DNA from: Zelonia costaricensis
Taxonomy: Eukaryota > Euglenozoa > Kinetoplastea > Trypanosomatida > Trypanosomatidae
Direction of reading: 5' to 3'
Assembly: GCA_030849075.1 (NCBI GenBank)
Contig: JASAOO010003539.1
Span: 1-64,000 of the forward strand
DNA: 64,000 bases
Shown here: in pieces, positions 47,742 to 57,905 of the stretch
How the letters are laid out: the number at the start of each line of letters is the position of its first letter
How positions within the stretch are numbered: the stretch's first letter is position 1
Program-made: the position numbers and the translations under genes
The notes under the pieces: model-generated
What the model saw: the letters and a program-made list of their open reading frames with translations, nothing else
The model's database searches: none
What the model was told of the DNA's origin: nothing

Positions 47742-49227
47742 TGCTGCGGAAGTGCGTGAAGCTGCGGCGCCTCATCTTCTTCATTTCTCCTGCTTGCCTT
47801 TTTTTTCTCTTCTCCCTTTGGTCTCCCCCTCTCCACGTCAGCGGCCTCTGCAGCCTTTTTTAAAAAATCGACCCAAGCCTAGTCTTCTCTCCACGTGCAT
47901 GAAAGAAGTGCTGCCGTTTACCCCGCTCGTCGCGTCGCAACGTTGTGGTTTTCTTTTAGACAATCATATAATGCTAGACTTGGTTGGCGCTGTTTTGTTT
48001 GTAGGCGGCGTTTCAGATTTCCTGCCTTTTGATTCCCTCTCTCTCTCTATGACGGCTTTCCCCGTAAGGTTATTTTTGCTTTTCTGTGCTCTCCCTTTTG
48101 GGGGTTTCACTGGGTGTGCTGGAGAAGAAAAAAAGGTGGGTCTTGTATCTTTTTTTTCACCTTCGGCATCACCACGCGACCAGGTGCGCGTCCGCCCCGA
48201 GCTGTGCCTGAGCTATCTGGTTGCTTTCAAAGTGCCCGTGGCCCTGGCCTCCCTTCTTTCCGTTTTTCTTTTCGGAAGTCAGACTTCTTTCTCTCTCCTC
48301 TCCTTTTGTTTTTTCACCGCGCACCCCCCGTGCGTGCGCACGTGCCTGACAGTTGACCTTTGCTTTGGGCTGTGTGCTTTGTTTCGTGAGATCTCTTATT
48401 CATGCAGTCTTTGCTGCTTGAAGGTCACGCTGCTGGGGAGAAGGCGCTTTGCCACTGCTTCAGATGCTCCAACCGTTTCCCACTGGGCGCAGCACTCCTT
48501 TTCTCTCTGTATCTTGCTGCGCCATTCGATCCAATGTATTTGCTTCCTTCTGCCTTGCCTTTTGCGCTCTTCCTCAAGTCCCTTTCCCTCCTTTGCACTT
48601 CTTTTTCCCTGAGTGCGAGGCGCTCTCTATTGTGCTTGGACAACGACGAGTTACAGGCTCTCTTGCTGTTTCCTTGCAGCAGACCTGGAAAAAAGCGGAG
48701 TGAAACGCGAAAAAAAGAGCGGGAGTACTGTCAACACGCTCCTGTAAGATATACGGACGCAGAGCGGCCCTCTTTTTCTCACGTGTCGTTGGGAGCGCAT
48801 GGGGGCAGGGATGCGGCCTTCGCGCCGACTGAGTGGCCTCTGCAGTGTCCGTCTGCCGTTTACGGCGTCTCAGTGTTTTGACTGACACTAAGCGCGCGGA
48901 GCGCTCAGTAAAAATGGAAACAATTTGCCGCTGCTTCACCTGTATCATCGGTCCTCTCTTGTCGTCCACCTCAGTCGCTCCTTTTCCGGTTTCCTTGAGT
49001 GACAGTGCACCAAAAAAAAAGCGCTTCAATCACAAACCACACGCAAGCAGCAAATCGAACACAAACACACGCACACACACACACACACAGACACACACAT
49101 TCTCTCGAAAAGAACTCCTGTATGAGCTGCCGGCCACGCTGTCGTTCCTTTTTTCCATCTCGTAATCTGTCAGCCAGTTTCACAGCGTCTCGTCTGTTTT
49201 TTTTTTTTTTTTTTTTGAACCGTGCAG
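47742..49227. other. 1.5-kb T-rich spacer
   Basis: Richer in T and A than other spacers, with long T/C runs through 47800-48620, a CA repeat at about 49059-49099 and a 20-T run at 49197-49216 leading to the GRP170 acceptor. A 286-codon + frame at 47752-48612 has only Phe/Ser/Leu/Cys-rich composition and no start context, so I do not call it. Confidence 0.55.
49197..49227 (+). promoter_or_regulatory. T20 tract and splice acceptor abutting GRP170 ATG
   Basis: A run of 20 T (49197-49216) is followed by gaaccgtgcag, with AG at 49226-49227 directly before ATG ATG (49228 and 49231). This is the strongest acceptor in the window and would leave no gene-encoded 5' UTR. Confidence 0.65.
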
Positions 49228-51450
49228 ATGATGACGCCGAAGTGGCGAACCGCCGCGGCGGCGGTATTATTGGTGGCTTGTCTTCTTGTTGCCACCCCTT
49301 GCGGAGCTCACGTCATTGGTGTGGATTTCGGTTCAGACTCGATCAAGGTGGCCGGGCCGCATGGCGACAAGGGTGTCGACATCGTCCTCAACGAGTTGTC
49401 GCGGCGCAAAACAGACAATTTCATCGGGTTTCGGCGCGGTGACTTATACATCGGCGACACTGCTAAAAGCCTGGCCGCGCGGTTCCCGCTTTGCACGGCG
49501 AGCGCCATCAACCAACTCGTGAGCATCCGCCAAGACTCCCACCTCTTGCAGCATTTTCGTGATTTGCAGTACGAGTACCACGTCGAGTTTAACAAGCACG
49601 GGTCTGCGACAGTCCAAATCTGTGACGTTAAAGAGCCATTCTCTGCTGAGGAGCTGTATTCGATGGTCCTGTCCTACTGCAAAACGGCTGCGGTGAACGA
49701 CGGCGTTGTGGAGCCGAAGGGGGTTGTTGTGACGATTCCGTTTCACACATCGCCGGCGGAGCGCCGGGCCATTCTCGACGCGGCGCGACTCTCCGGCCTG
49801 AGCGTGTTGGGTCTCATGCACTCCACCACCGCCGCCGCATTTTACCACGGCGTCCGGCACCGTGGGTTCGGCAACGAGTCGCTGAAGGTGGTCGTTTTTG
49901 ACCTCGGCGCGACGCACACCGAGGCCGGCGTGTACGAGTTTTTGCCAGCCGCGAAACGCGCCCCACTCTCCGGCGCGTTCGGCACGCTGCGCACCGTAGG
50001 CGTCGTCGAGGACCGCTCGCTTGGCGGTCGCGCCTTTGACCTGTGCGTGGCACGGGTGATCGAGAAGGAGGCGTGCGCGAAGCTGAATATCGGGCCTGTT
50101 CTCGGTGGCACAAGCGCCGCGCAGCTGAAGTCGCAGTTTTCGCTTCTGCGCGCGGCCAACAAGGTCCGCGAGACGCTTTCTGTGAACAGCAACACCCCGT
50201 ACACGGTGGAGGGCATCGCCCCTGACCGCGACTATCACTCCAGTATGACGCGCGCCACGTTCGAGCAGGAGTGCGCACCGCTTTTTCAGCGCGTCAAGGA
50301 CTTGGCGGACAGTGTCGCCACCACGGTGCGTGTTCCTCTCAAGGACGTCAACTCTTTCGAGATGATGGGCGGGCTGTCGCGAACGCCGAAGATTATTGCA
50401 GACCTTTCCGCGGCCATTGGGCGCGATGTGGACCGCACCATGAACATGGACGAGGCAGCAGCGATCGGGGCTGGCTACTACGCGGCGAAGCTCTCGCCGC
50501 TCTACCGTGCCAAGTCTCTGAAGCTTGACGAGACGGTGCCGTACGCGATCGATTTCGAGGTCGTGCCGGCCCTCACCAAGAAGCCTGCCACCCGGCGTCC
50601 TCTGGTCGGCACCGACGGCTTTTTGCTTGGCGACTCGGCTAGCCTCACCTTCGATCGCAAGGACGACTTTTCGCTTGACCTCTATGGTGACGATGAGGCC
50701 ACGAAGCCGTTTGCGACGATCAGCGTCACGAACGTGAAGAAGACACTGACGCGACTGAACGCCTTTTCGCCCAAGGTGAAGCACGCGAACAACAGCCACA
50801 TAATCCGGCTGCAGGTCGCGCTGAACGAGACCGGGCTGGTGCAGATTGATCAGGCTGAGGCGATTGTGCGCTACGCGGAGGAAGTGACGCAGAAGGTGTC
50901 AGAGAACGTCACGGACAAGGCGACTGGCGAGGTGAAGGCGGTGGAGAAGTCTGTCAAGGTTATCAAGATGCGCCATCGCACCGGCGATGTGAGTGCGACG
51001 CTGCAGTGGAGGAACCCGACCGAGCAGGACGCTGAAGTCGCCGCGGCGTCGCGCGCGAAGCTCGGCGCAATCTGGGAGGCGGAGCACATCAAGCACCTTC
51101 GCGCCACGGCGAAAAACAATCTGGAGGCGTACATTTTCTGGATCAAGTACGAAGGCGTCGCCGACAACGCCGAGTTGGAGGCTGCCGCTGGTGCCGCGGC
51201 CGTGCAGGGCGTGCTGGACGAGGTGGCAACCACCCAGGAGTGGCTCGAGGACGGCGATGGAGCCTCCGACCACTGCGAGGCCGCCGAGTACGAGTCCCGC
51301 CTGGCGAACCTTCGCAGCATGGTTGCTGTCTTGACGAAGCAGCCAGACGAGGGGGAAAAGGCAGAGCCGACGGCAACGCCAGAGGAGAAGGTGAAGGACG
51401 CGAAGGAGAGCAGCAGCGACTCCGCGGAGCCGGATGAGGGCGATCTGTAG
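49228..51450 (+). CDS. HYOU1: GRP170/HYOU1-like ER chaperone
   Basis: Hsp110/GRP170-class Hsp70 relative, an ER-lumenal nucleotide-exchange factor for BiP and holdase. A signal peptide (residues 1-27, core AVLLVACLLVATPCGA) precedes the nucleotide-binding domain: VIGVDFGSDSIKVAGPHG (phosphate 1), VVFDLGATHTEAGVYEF (phosphate 2) and the LGGRAFDLCVARVIEKE and MMGGLSRTPKII adenosine-side motifs. The beta-rich and helical substrate domain follows (about 420-690), then an acidic Ser/Glu/Asp tail. At 740 residues it is shorter than human HYOU1 (about 1000) because the helical lid region is reduced. It ends in EGDL, not KDEL or NDEL. Codon use is less GC-biased than in genes left of 45 kb. Confidence 0.85.
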   Translation: MMTPKWRTAAAAVLLVACLLVATPCGAHVIGVDFGSDSIKVAGPHGDKGVDIVLNELSRRKTDNFIGFRRGDLYIGDTAKSLAARFPLCTASAINQLVSIRQDSHLLQHFRDLQYEYHVEFNKHGSATVQICDVKEPFSAEELYSMVLSYCKTAAVNDGVVEPKGVVVTIPFHTSPAERRAILDAARLSGLSVLGLMHSTTAAAFYHGVRHRGFGNESLKVVVFDLGATHTEAGVYEFLPAAKRAPLSGAFGTLRTVGVVEDRSLGGRAFDLCVARVIEKEACAKLNIGPVLGGTSAAQLKSQFSLLRAANKVRETLSVNSNTPYTVEGIAPDRDYHSSMTRATFEQECAPLFQRVKDLADSVATTVRVPLKDVNSFEMMGGLSRTPKIIADLSAAIGRDVDRTMNMDEAAAIGAGYYAAKLSPLYRAKSLKLDETVPYAIDFEVVPALTKKPATRRPLVGTDGFLLGDSASLTFDRKDDFSLDLYGDDEATKPFATISVTNVKKTLTRLNAFSPKVKHANNSHIIRLQVALNETGLVQIDQAEAIVRYAEEVTQKVSENVTDKATGEVKAVEKSVKVIKMRHRTGDVSATLQWRNPTEQDAEVAAASRAKLGAIWEAEHIKHLRATAKNNLEAYIFWIKYEGVADNAELEAAAGAAAVQGVLDEVATTQEWLEDGDGASDHCEAAEYESRLANLRSMVAVLTKQPDEGEKAEPTATPEEKVKDAKESSSDSAEPDEGDL

Positions 51451-52618
51451 AAGCGGGGCTGATGCCTCCTTGCAGGCTCGCCTCGGCACCGGTGCGGCGT
51501 GCGGTGCTTGTGCCTCTGCGCCACGCGCTCCCCGTGAGCTCTTGAGTGTGCATCTCGGCTGCCGCTTGCTGTGCTCCTCTTTTCGCCGTTTCAGCTGAGC
51601 GAGTGTTGAGTGGGCGTTTCTCCTGGGCTCTTGTTGGTGAAACTGTGCTGAACGTGGCGTGACTTCTTTTCGTGTTTGCCTTCCACCCCCCTCTTTAGCG
51701 GCCCTGCTATGGAGCGCTCCTACCGGCGCCGCATCGTTCAAACGCTTGCCTCCTCGCGTCAGAGATGCCGCAGACGGGGTCAGGGCGGGGGCGGGTGGGG
51801 GTGGCCGCGCTGGGGGCCTAAGGGCGCGGCCATCTCTCCCGCGCTCCCGTGCGTCGCTGAGTAACGAGACGGTGGGGAAAAAAGAAAAAGCATGGAAAGC
51901 AATCACAAAAACGGACACATTTTGGTGTGCGGGCGTGACGCCACGGGTCGCTTGACAGCTGGCACGCTTCCTCTTTCTGATCCGTGTTTGAGGCGCGCTG
52001 AGGGTCCCGTGCCCGGTTCGGTCGTGACCGCTGGCACACGCGCACTCACGATGGGAGAAGAGGCATCCGGGGGCGTGGCCCCCCCCCCCCCCGCGACGGC
52101 GGCCACTAGCCGCGGTAGGACGCACAGGGCATCGCACACCTTCCTCAACGCGCGCGTGAGTGACAAAGCGACCGCACTTTTCACGCAGCAGGGGCTGCGG
52201 CGCTGCAGTTGAGCTTTTGCTCTTCTTGCCTCTCCCTATCCCCGTTGTGATACTCACCTCTCGCCTCTTCACTCCCTCGTACGCTCTCATCCGTCTCGAA
52301 CACGCGCCGCCACACCCACGACCATCGTGGTGCGCCGCAAACACACACGGCCCCTCGGCCGCTTGCAGCCTGCGCTCCCCTGCACCGTCTTCTTTTCCTT
52401 CCAGAAAAAGAAAAAAAAACAGCTTCGCCTCCTCTCTTTCTCTTCTTCTTCGTCTTTGCCGCCACCCGTATCGCCAACCACCGTACACTTGCCTTGCTCC
52501 TCTCTTCATCCCCGACAATAATACCCAAAACTGCCTCGCTGACCAAGCAAGCACCCCTCCCTCGCCAAAAAAAAGCAAAGAAACAGCAACATCAACCGGG
52601 AACGCCCCCTCAGTCATC
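51451..52618. other. Intergenic spacer
   Basis: Composition returns to the window norm. C run at 52079-52092; pyrimidine tracts at 52385-52402 and 52424-52445, with AG 52403-52404 and further AGs to 52547 as acceptor candidates for GcvH. No gene recognised. Confidence 0.55.
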
Positions 52619-53035
52619 ATGCGCCGCATGTTCGCCTCCGCCTCGGCCGCCGCCGCGGTCTCGCTGCGATGTTACGCCACGAAGCACTACACCGACAGCC
52701 ACGAGTGGGTGGAGCAGGGATCTGGCGAGGTGACCATCGGCATCTCGACCTACGCGCAGGAGAACCTCGGCGACGTCGTCTACGTCTCCCTCCCGCAGGT
52801 CGGCGACTCCGTGACCGCGAAGGACGTTGTGGGCGAGGTGGAGAGCGTCAAGGCTACGAGCAACGTGTACTCCCCGGTCAACGGCACTGTCACGGCCGTG
52901 AACGACAAGCTGAAGGATGAGCCCGGCCTCATCAACCACTCGGCCGAGGACAAGGGCTGGCTGGTCAAGGTGAAGTGCTCTGAGCTCCCGAAGGGTCTCA
53001 TGGACGAGGCGGCGTACAAGAAGTTTCTCGAGTAG
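52619..53035 (+). CDS. GCVH: Glycine cleavage system H protein
   Basis: Lipoyl carrier of the mitochondrial glycine cleavage complex, shuttling the aminomethyl intermediate between the P, T and L proteins. The 138 residues comprise a presequence of about 20 (MRRMFASASAAAAVSLRCYA) and a complete H domain from KHYTDSHEWV. The lipoylated lysine is K78 in VGEVESVKATSNVYSP, and the family end block (INHSAEDKGWLVKVKCSE) is intact. Length is normal for an H protein plus transit peptide. A second ATG three codons later (52628) is possible but would shorten the presequence. Trypanosomatids also use H protein as a lipoyl donor. Confidence 0.96.
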   Translation: MRRMFASASAAAAVSLRCYATKHYTDSHEWVEQGSGEVTIGISTYAQENLGDVVYVSLPQVGDSVTAKDVVGEVESVKATSNVYSPVNGTVTAVNDKLKDEPGLINHSAEDKGWLVKVKCSELPKGLMDEAAYKKFLE

Positions 53036-54484
53036 GAGCGCGCCACCGTGCGCCCGAGCGTCTTCATTCCTCCGACCTGTTTTTTTCTTCCTTTCCGGCG
53101 TTTGCCCGTCTGAGCTTCGTGTCTCGCGAGCCGCTCCACATGCGCCGGCGCGCACGCCCCGGCGCCTCCTCGCGCCTCGGCGCCCTGTTTCACCCTCCCT
53201 CTTTCCCTGGTCACAAAGGCGGAGGTGGGGAGCTCGGAACGGCGAGAGCAGGAAACAAACAAAAAGAGCCACCGCAGCGACCAGGTCACTCGTGCGCGCG
53301 CGTAAGTGTGCGCGCGGGTGCAACTGCGTGTGTGCCAGTGGGTGTGCTTCAGACGTGCACACTGTCGAATACCGCTCCTTCACGCTAATGAGAGGAAGAC
53401 GAGAAAAAGAGAATGGGCAGCAGACTTTGATTTCCTTGGATGGAGGGACTCGTTGCACGACGACAATACAAGGCGATCCCCCCTTTCCTCTTTCCACGCT
53501 CTAAGCCCTCAACGCGGCGGGCGTCTCCGTCGCAGGTTGTTGTCGCAGAAAGACGCGTTTGCCCCCCAAGGCACCCATACACCCACCCAACCACACTCAA
53601 ACACACGGCGCGGGCGAGGCAGCGGCGAAAGCGAAGTTGGGCCGGAGGAGAAGTGAACGGCAGGTGCGGTGGAAGCTAGCATCACGCGCGGCGGAAACAA
53701 CAGTGCGTGCGCCTTTGGGCGGCGTGACCGTGCGCTACCTTACCCTATACAGACACCCCAAGAGCAGCAGCTGGCAAGGGATCCGTCGAGGTCCTATCCG
53801 CGAGAGGTGCGCGTGCACCCGCCGGCCACCGTCGCTGATCCGCTTCAAAAAGAAGAAGGAGAGAGTAGGGACGTCTCGTGCGGGTCTGGGCATTGCAGAC
53901 GCGTGCGCGTCGCCATTGCGGCTTCCCTGCGCCCGTGCAGCCCTCCCTGCGCCCGCGCCTGTCTTCGCTCGGGTGGTCATGCACCGGGTCGATCTCGTGT
54001 GCAGCCGTATGCCTCCAAGCGAAGGAGGCGAGGGTGAAGTCCCCCGGCCCGCCTCAAACCCTCCTCTCGCTTTTGCTACACCCGAGTTTCTCGGTGTTGG
54101 CGAGGGCAGGCGCACGACTTTTCAGTCCAGCGTTTTCTGGAAGCTCCACCTTTCTTTGCTTTTTTTTACTTGGGTTACACTTACTTTTCAAATTCGCGAT
54201 GCCGCGCACCCCCCTCCCCTCCCTCCTCGCCCCTCCTCCGCTGCCTCACCCGTTTCGCGCTCTCCGCTCCACCGTTTTTGGCGTGCTCCCTCGCGTGCGT
54301 GACCCTTTCTTTGTTTCCTCACTGCGTGATCCTCCTCGAATGCTAGCGAGTTCATTCCGTAACTGTGGTTGACCCCGATGAGATCGACGACTCGCCGCTG
54401 ATGGTGACGAAGCGACAAAAGAAAAAAATACGCGAAGGGCAATCGAGGGATAGAAAGGAAGGCATGAGGGGCCGAGTGGCGAGT

Positions 54485-54502
54485 CGAGGTCTGCAGACCT
54501 CG
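54485..54502. repeat. Perfect 18-bp palindrome
   Basis: cgaggtctgcagacctcg equals its own reverse complement. It lies far from any gene in the longest right-hand spacer. Possible cruciform or dimeric-factor site; no function is shown. Confidence 0.9.
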
Positions 54503-55057
54503 GCAAGCCAAACCTCAGCAGGGCACGCAGTGGGGTTGCGGTCGACGACCAACCTCTGTCGTGCCGCTCCGGCCCCACATATGTGCCCCGCACACGCATC
54601 GCTCGCGCGCAGGCGCAGCGGCGCATGTCTCGCCGCAGTTTAGAGTCTCGATCAACACGATATCGTGCCCCCACATCTCGGACATCCGAATGTGCGCCGG
54701 CAGAAACACGGTGGCAATGATCGGCTGTCTCGTCCTCTTTGTTTCTTTGTGGAAGACGCGGCGTAGGGGCAACGCGTGGGGGAGGCGTGCGACGTCGGCA
54801 GGCGGCAGCCGAGGACTTCGACGCGCGCCCTCCGTGCCGTCCCGGAAAGAGAGGAAAAACAACTCCTGGTGACGATTGAGCTTCCTCTTGAAACTCAAAC
54901 TACTCAACTTCGCTCTTCCAATTTGCNCATCGCTGTGACGGCCCCATTCACGGCTCGTCACTTGCAGACGCGTCCGCGAGGTACACAGAGCGACAGACAC
55001 ACAGACACAGCGGAGCAAAGCACCCGCAGTCACTCGCATTTCTGCTTTGACTCCTGC

Positions 55058-55059
55058 AG
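55058..55059 (+). promoter_or_regulatory. Splice acceptor abutting ATG of coiled-coil gene
   Basis: ttctgctttgactcctgcag ends in AG directly against the ATG at 55060, a second clear case with no gene-encoded 5' UTR. Confidence 0.55.
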
Positions 55060-55701
55060 ATGGCGCTGGAGGCACCCCGTCCGCTGCGGACTTCCGAGGC
55101 GGACCAGCTGCTCGCGTGGGAGGCGGAGCTGGAGTCGCGTTGGTCGCGGCTCCAGCAGCGGCGGCGCAGCGCTGAGGCTGTGCGCTCTCAGCACCTGAAG
55201 TTGGAGGCGTCCTTGCTGGAGCTGAGCAGCGAGAACGCAGCGACGCTGTACGTTTTAGAGGAGCGCCGCCGCGCACTGGCCACTCGGCAAAGCCAACTGC
55301 GTGAGGCGGAGGCGGCGCTCCAGCAGCGCACCGTGGAGGCATCCAGGGCAGCTCGGGAGGCACAGGACGCCGTCGACGCAGGCGCCGCGGAGGTGGACGC
55401 TGCGTGGCAGGCACTGCAGCAGCGCATTCAACTGGAGGAGGCCGCCCACACGCAGCAGATCGCCGCGCTAGAAGAGCGACGGCATCGGGCACGCGCGCAG
55501 GACGCAGCGGTGCGTCAGCGCCTCGGCGCACTGCGAGAGCGGGAGGCGCAGTTGGCGTCGCGCGACGGCGCTGTGGCGCATCACCGCCGGCAATCCGCGG
55601 CGCTTCTTCGGCAAACACTGGCACAGCTGCTGCAAGAGACGGAGGCGCGTGAGGCGGTGCTCAGCGCGATTCGCTTAACCTGCGGGACGGAGCGACCTTG
55701 A
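55060..55701 (+). CDS. Coiled-coil protein, unknown function
   Basis: Not recognised. The 213 residues are nearly all coiled coil from about 12 to 200, with Ala/Arg/Gln/Glu/Leu heptads and no Pro after the first ten positions. There is a slight break near residues 75-80 and no membrane segment, nuclear signal or zinc site. It ends with a short non-helical tail (TCGTERP). The start is supported by AG directly before the ATG. Composition matches cytoskeleton-associated proteins in these organisms, but I see nothing diagnostic. Confidence 0.75.
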   Translation: MALEAPRPLRTSEADQLLAWEAELESRWSRLQQRRRSAEAVRSQHLKLEASLLELSSENAATLYVLEERRRALATRQSQLREAEAALQQRTVEASRAAREAQDAVDAGAAEVDAAWQALQQRIQLEEAAHTQQIAALEERRHRARAQDAAVRQRLGALREREAQLASRDGAVAHHRRQSAALLRQTLAQLLQETEAREAVLSAIRLTCGTERP

Positions 55702-56213
55702 GAAGAAGGCGGCTCTCCTGGGTGTACCCGCCGCGCTGCGCCTTGCACGCTCGTGTGGTGTGTTGAGTTTGGCGGTGCGCCGGACTGTGCACGTTGTGCT
55801 GCTGCTGCTGCTGCTTTTCTGAGGAGGAAGGAAGCGGTTCGGGTTGGGCGGACTGCTGCGCTAGAGGTGTTTGTGCTCGCTCAACTGCGCACACACACAA
55901 AGAAAAAAGGCTCGGAATAGCCTCTGTCGGTGCGAGGGTCTTTGTTTCTGTCTTCACGACGGTGGTAGGTGGCAACGAGGGACACACGTCTACCAATCTG
56001 ATCTGCCTCTTGCAGGCGGCAACATCAACGCGCACTTCTTCCTCGACTGATTGCTCGAACGTACGAGCGTCATAGTGCTGCAAGTCCCCAACTCTAGCTG
56101 CCTTTCCACCCTCTTCCTCCTTTTGTCAACTTCAACGAGTGCGTGTCTTGCCCGCTCCGTCTTTGCGGTGTCCATCGTTTCGGTTACTTCGAATCCGTGA
56201 GCGCACTACACAA

Positions 56214-56246
<33 letters not shown>

Positions 56247-56397
56247 CACGGCATACAGGTCACCCCAAACGCATCTGCCCCGCACCTCTCAAGCCTCGTG
56301 CAGACTCCGTACCGCTTGCCCCTTGCTCCCGTTCTCCCACAAGCTCACCTGTCTTCTCACCATCTTTTCGGAGTATCTTCGAGAGTAGTCATTCCGC
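55702..56397. other. Intergenic spacer
   Basis: CA microsatellite at 56214-56235, then C/T sequence. Acceptor candidates are AG 56342-56343 and 56372-56373. No gene seen. Confidence 0.55.
56214..56235. repeat. CA microsatellite
   Basis: Alternating CA tract in the 5' flank of the GAPDH-like gene. Confidence 0.9.
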
Positions 56398-57441
56398 ATG
56401 TCCATCACCGTCGGCATCAACGGCTTCGGCCCCATCGGCCAGGCCGCCTTCTTCGCGCTGCTCGCCGACCCGTCCACCACCGTCACCGCCGTCGTAGACG
56501 CTGCGGTGAGTGCCGCCTACATCGCCTACGTTGTGGAGCAGGAGTACACACACCGCAATCCAGCCGGGCCGCCGGTGCGTGTGACGGACGTCCAGAAGGA
56601 CCAAATCGTGCTCAACGACACCCACGTCGTGCACGTGTCCAGCGCGCAGGACCCGCAGTCGTCGCTGTGGCGGCAGCACGGGGCGCACTACGTGCTCGAG
56701 TGCACCGGTCTCTACACCACGCGGGGCCGCAGCTGGGGCCACGTCACGGGCGGGGCGGCAGGCGTGATCATCGCCGCGGCCAGCGCAGACACCAACGTCG
56801 TCACCGCCGCGAGCCTCGCCGAGCGCCTCGCCGCCTCGCTGCCGGTGTGCGCGGCTGGTGCGCCGATCGGGGCCGCCATTGCACCGGTGCTGAGTGCGCT
56901 GGCGGCAGCGGCAGGGGTGGAGCAGGTGAGTTACACGGCGCTGTGCGGCCCCCAGCCGCTGCGCCCGATTGGTGCCAAGTCCGAGGACGCGCGGGACTGG
57001 CGGCAGGCGCGGCTGCAGTCGACCGCGAGCGGCACCATGGCCCCCATCCGGGACACGGGCGCGGAGACGGTGGCCGCGCTGGTGCCACAGCTCGCCGGCC
57101 GCGTGAGCGCCGGCGCTTACCAGGTGCCTGTGGCGAAGGGCTGCGCGATTGACCTTGTGGTGCAGACAGGCGGCGCCGCCACCGTGGACGCCTTTGCCAG
57201 CGCTCTTGCGCAGAGCGCGGCTGAGGTGAAGGTGTGTGCGGCGAACTGCCCGCTGATCAGCGCCGACTGCATCGGCAGTCCGCAGGTGCTGTTCGACGTC
57301 GCCGCCTCGAGCAGCAGCGCCGACGGCAAGGTGCACCGTCTGGTGCTGTGGGTGGATGTGGAGTGCTACTACGCGGCCCTCCTCGTGTCGCTCGTCAAGA
57401 GCGCCGTGGCCGCCGCAAGTCCCGCAGCCCCAGCGTCTTGA
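56398..57441 (+). CDS. GAPDH-fold protein lacking catalytic Cys
   Basis: The 347 residues follow the glyceraldehyde-3-phosphate dehydrogenase fold from end to end. The NAD-binding start is GINGFGPIGQ (the usual RIGR arginine is Pro-Ile-Gly-Gln here). An ECTGLYTT block and GGAAGVIIAAASAD follow as in GAPDH. The catalytic segment aligns without gaps: SNASCTTNCLAP of GAPDH is AAGAPIGAAIAP at residues 152-163, so the catalytic Cys is P156. The catalytic His of HAYT aligns with C183. Substrate-binding segments are recognisable but altered (GTMAPIRDTGAET). It cannot be a normal GAPDH and is probably a pseudoenzyme or a binder of NAD. No glycosomal SKL-type tail (it ends APAS). Confidence 0.8.
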   Translation: MSITVGINGFGPIGQAAFFALLADPSTTVTAVVDAAVSAAYIAYVVEQEYTHRNPAGPPVRVTDVQKDQIVLNDTHVVHVSSAQDPQSSLWRQHGAHYVLECTGLYTTRGRSWGHVTGGAAGVIIAAASADTNVVTAASLAERLAASLPVCAAGAPIGAAIAPVLSALAAAAGVEQVSYTALCGPQPLRPIGAKSEDARDWRQARLQSTASGTMAPIRDTGAETVAALVPQLAGRVSAGAYQVPVAKGCAIDLVVQTGGAATVDAFASALAQSAAEVKVCAANCPLISADCIGSPQVLFDVAASSSSADGKVHRLVLWVDVECYYAALLVSLVKSAVAAASPAAPAS

Positions 57442-57880
57442 CGCACGTGCTCCCCCTCCTCCTCCCCCTCGGAGCGCCTTGACGCCGCCCGCGCGCCACA
57501 GTCGCTCGCCCCATCGCGGCGCACTCAAGTCTTGGAACTAGCGAAGAGAGCTTAGTGACACACCTCGGTGCGGTGCCATTCTCGGCATTCCCACTTCGTG
57601 GGTCACGGCTGCTCTGGAAGGATGTCTGGACTCTGCTGTCCTGTCGCAGCACTTCATGTAAACCAGCTCTACGGCCTCTTGTCTTGGCCTCTTCCACTTG
57701 TTACGCCCCTGTGTTGCCGGCCTCTCCTTCTTTCCTGCCCCAGTGGCCAGTCGCTCCTTCTCTAGCGTTGGACGTCTATTAGGGAGACGGCAAGTGGATT
57801 GGGGAGGAGGAGGGGGACGGGAAAGGGGATCGCAACCTGGGTACGGCGTTGCCGTGCAGTCTCGTGTGGAGGAGAGCAAG

Positions 57881-57905
57881 CACACACACACACACACACA
57901 CACAC
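57881..57905. repeat. CA microsatellite
   Basis: Alternating CA tract, 25 bases, in the spacer upstream of the DUF1761 gene. Confidence 0.9.

Larger units (their letters stand above)
53036..55059. other. 2.0-kb non-coding spacer with palindrome
   Basis: Mixed composition with an unresolved base at 54927. Contains a perfect 18-bp palindrome at 54485-54502. No open frame on either strand has recognisable domain or codon bias; the minus-strand frame ending at 54515 is partly the shadow of the following gene. AG 55058-55059 is the acceptor for the next gene. Confidence 0.55.

Noticed and set aside
47752..48612. 286-codon + frame between kinesin and GRP170
   Set aside because: Phe/Ser/Leu/Cys-rich translation of a T/C-rich spacer; no codon bias like real genes and no homology I recognise.
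54515..55624. 369-codon minus-strand frame
   Set aside because: Half is antisense to the coiled-coil gene at 55060-55701; crosses the ambiguous base at 54927; composition is Arg/Ala/Pro-rich.
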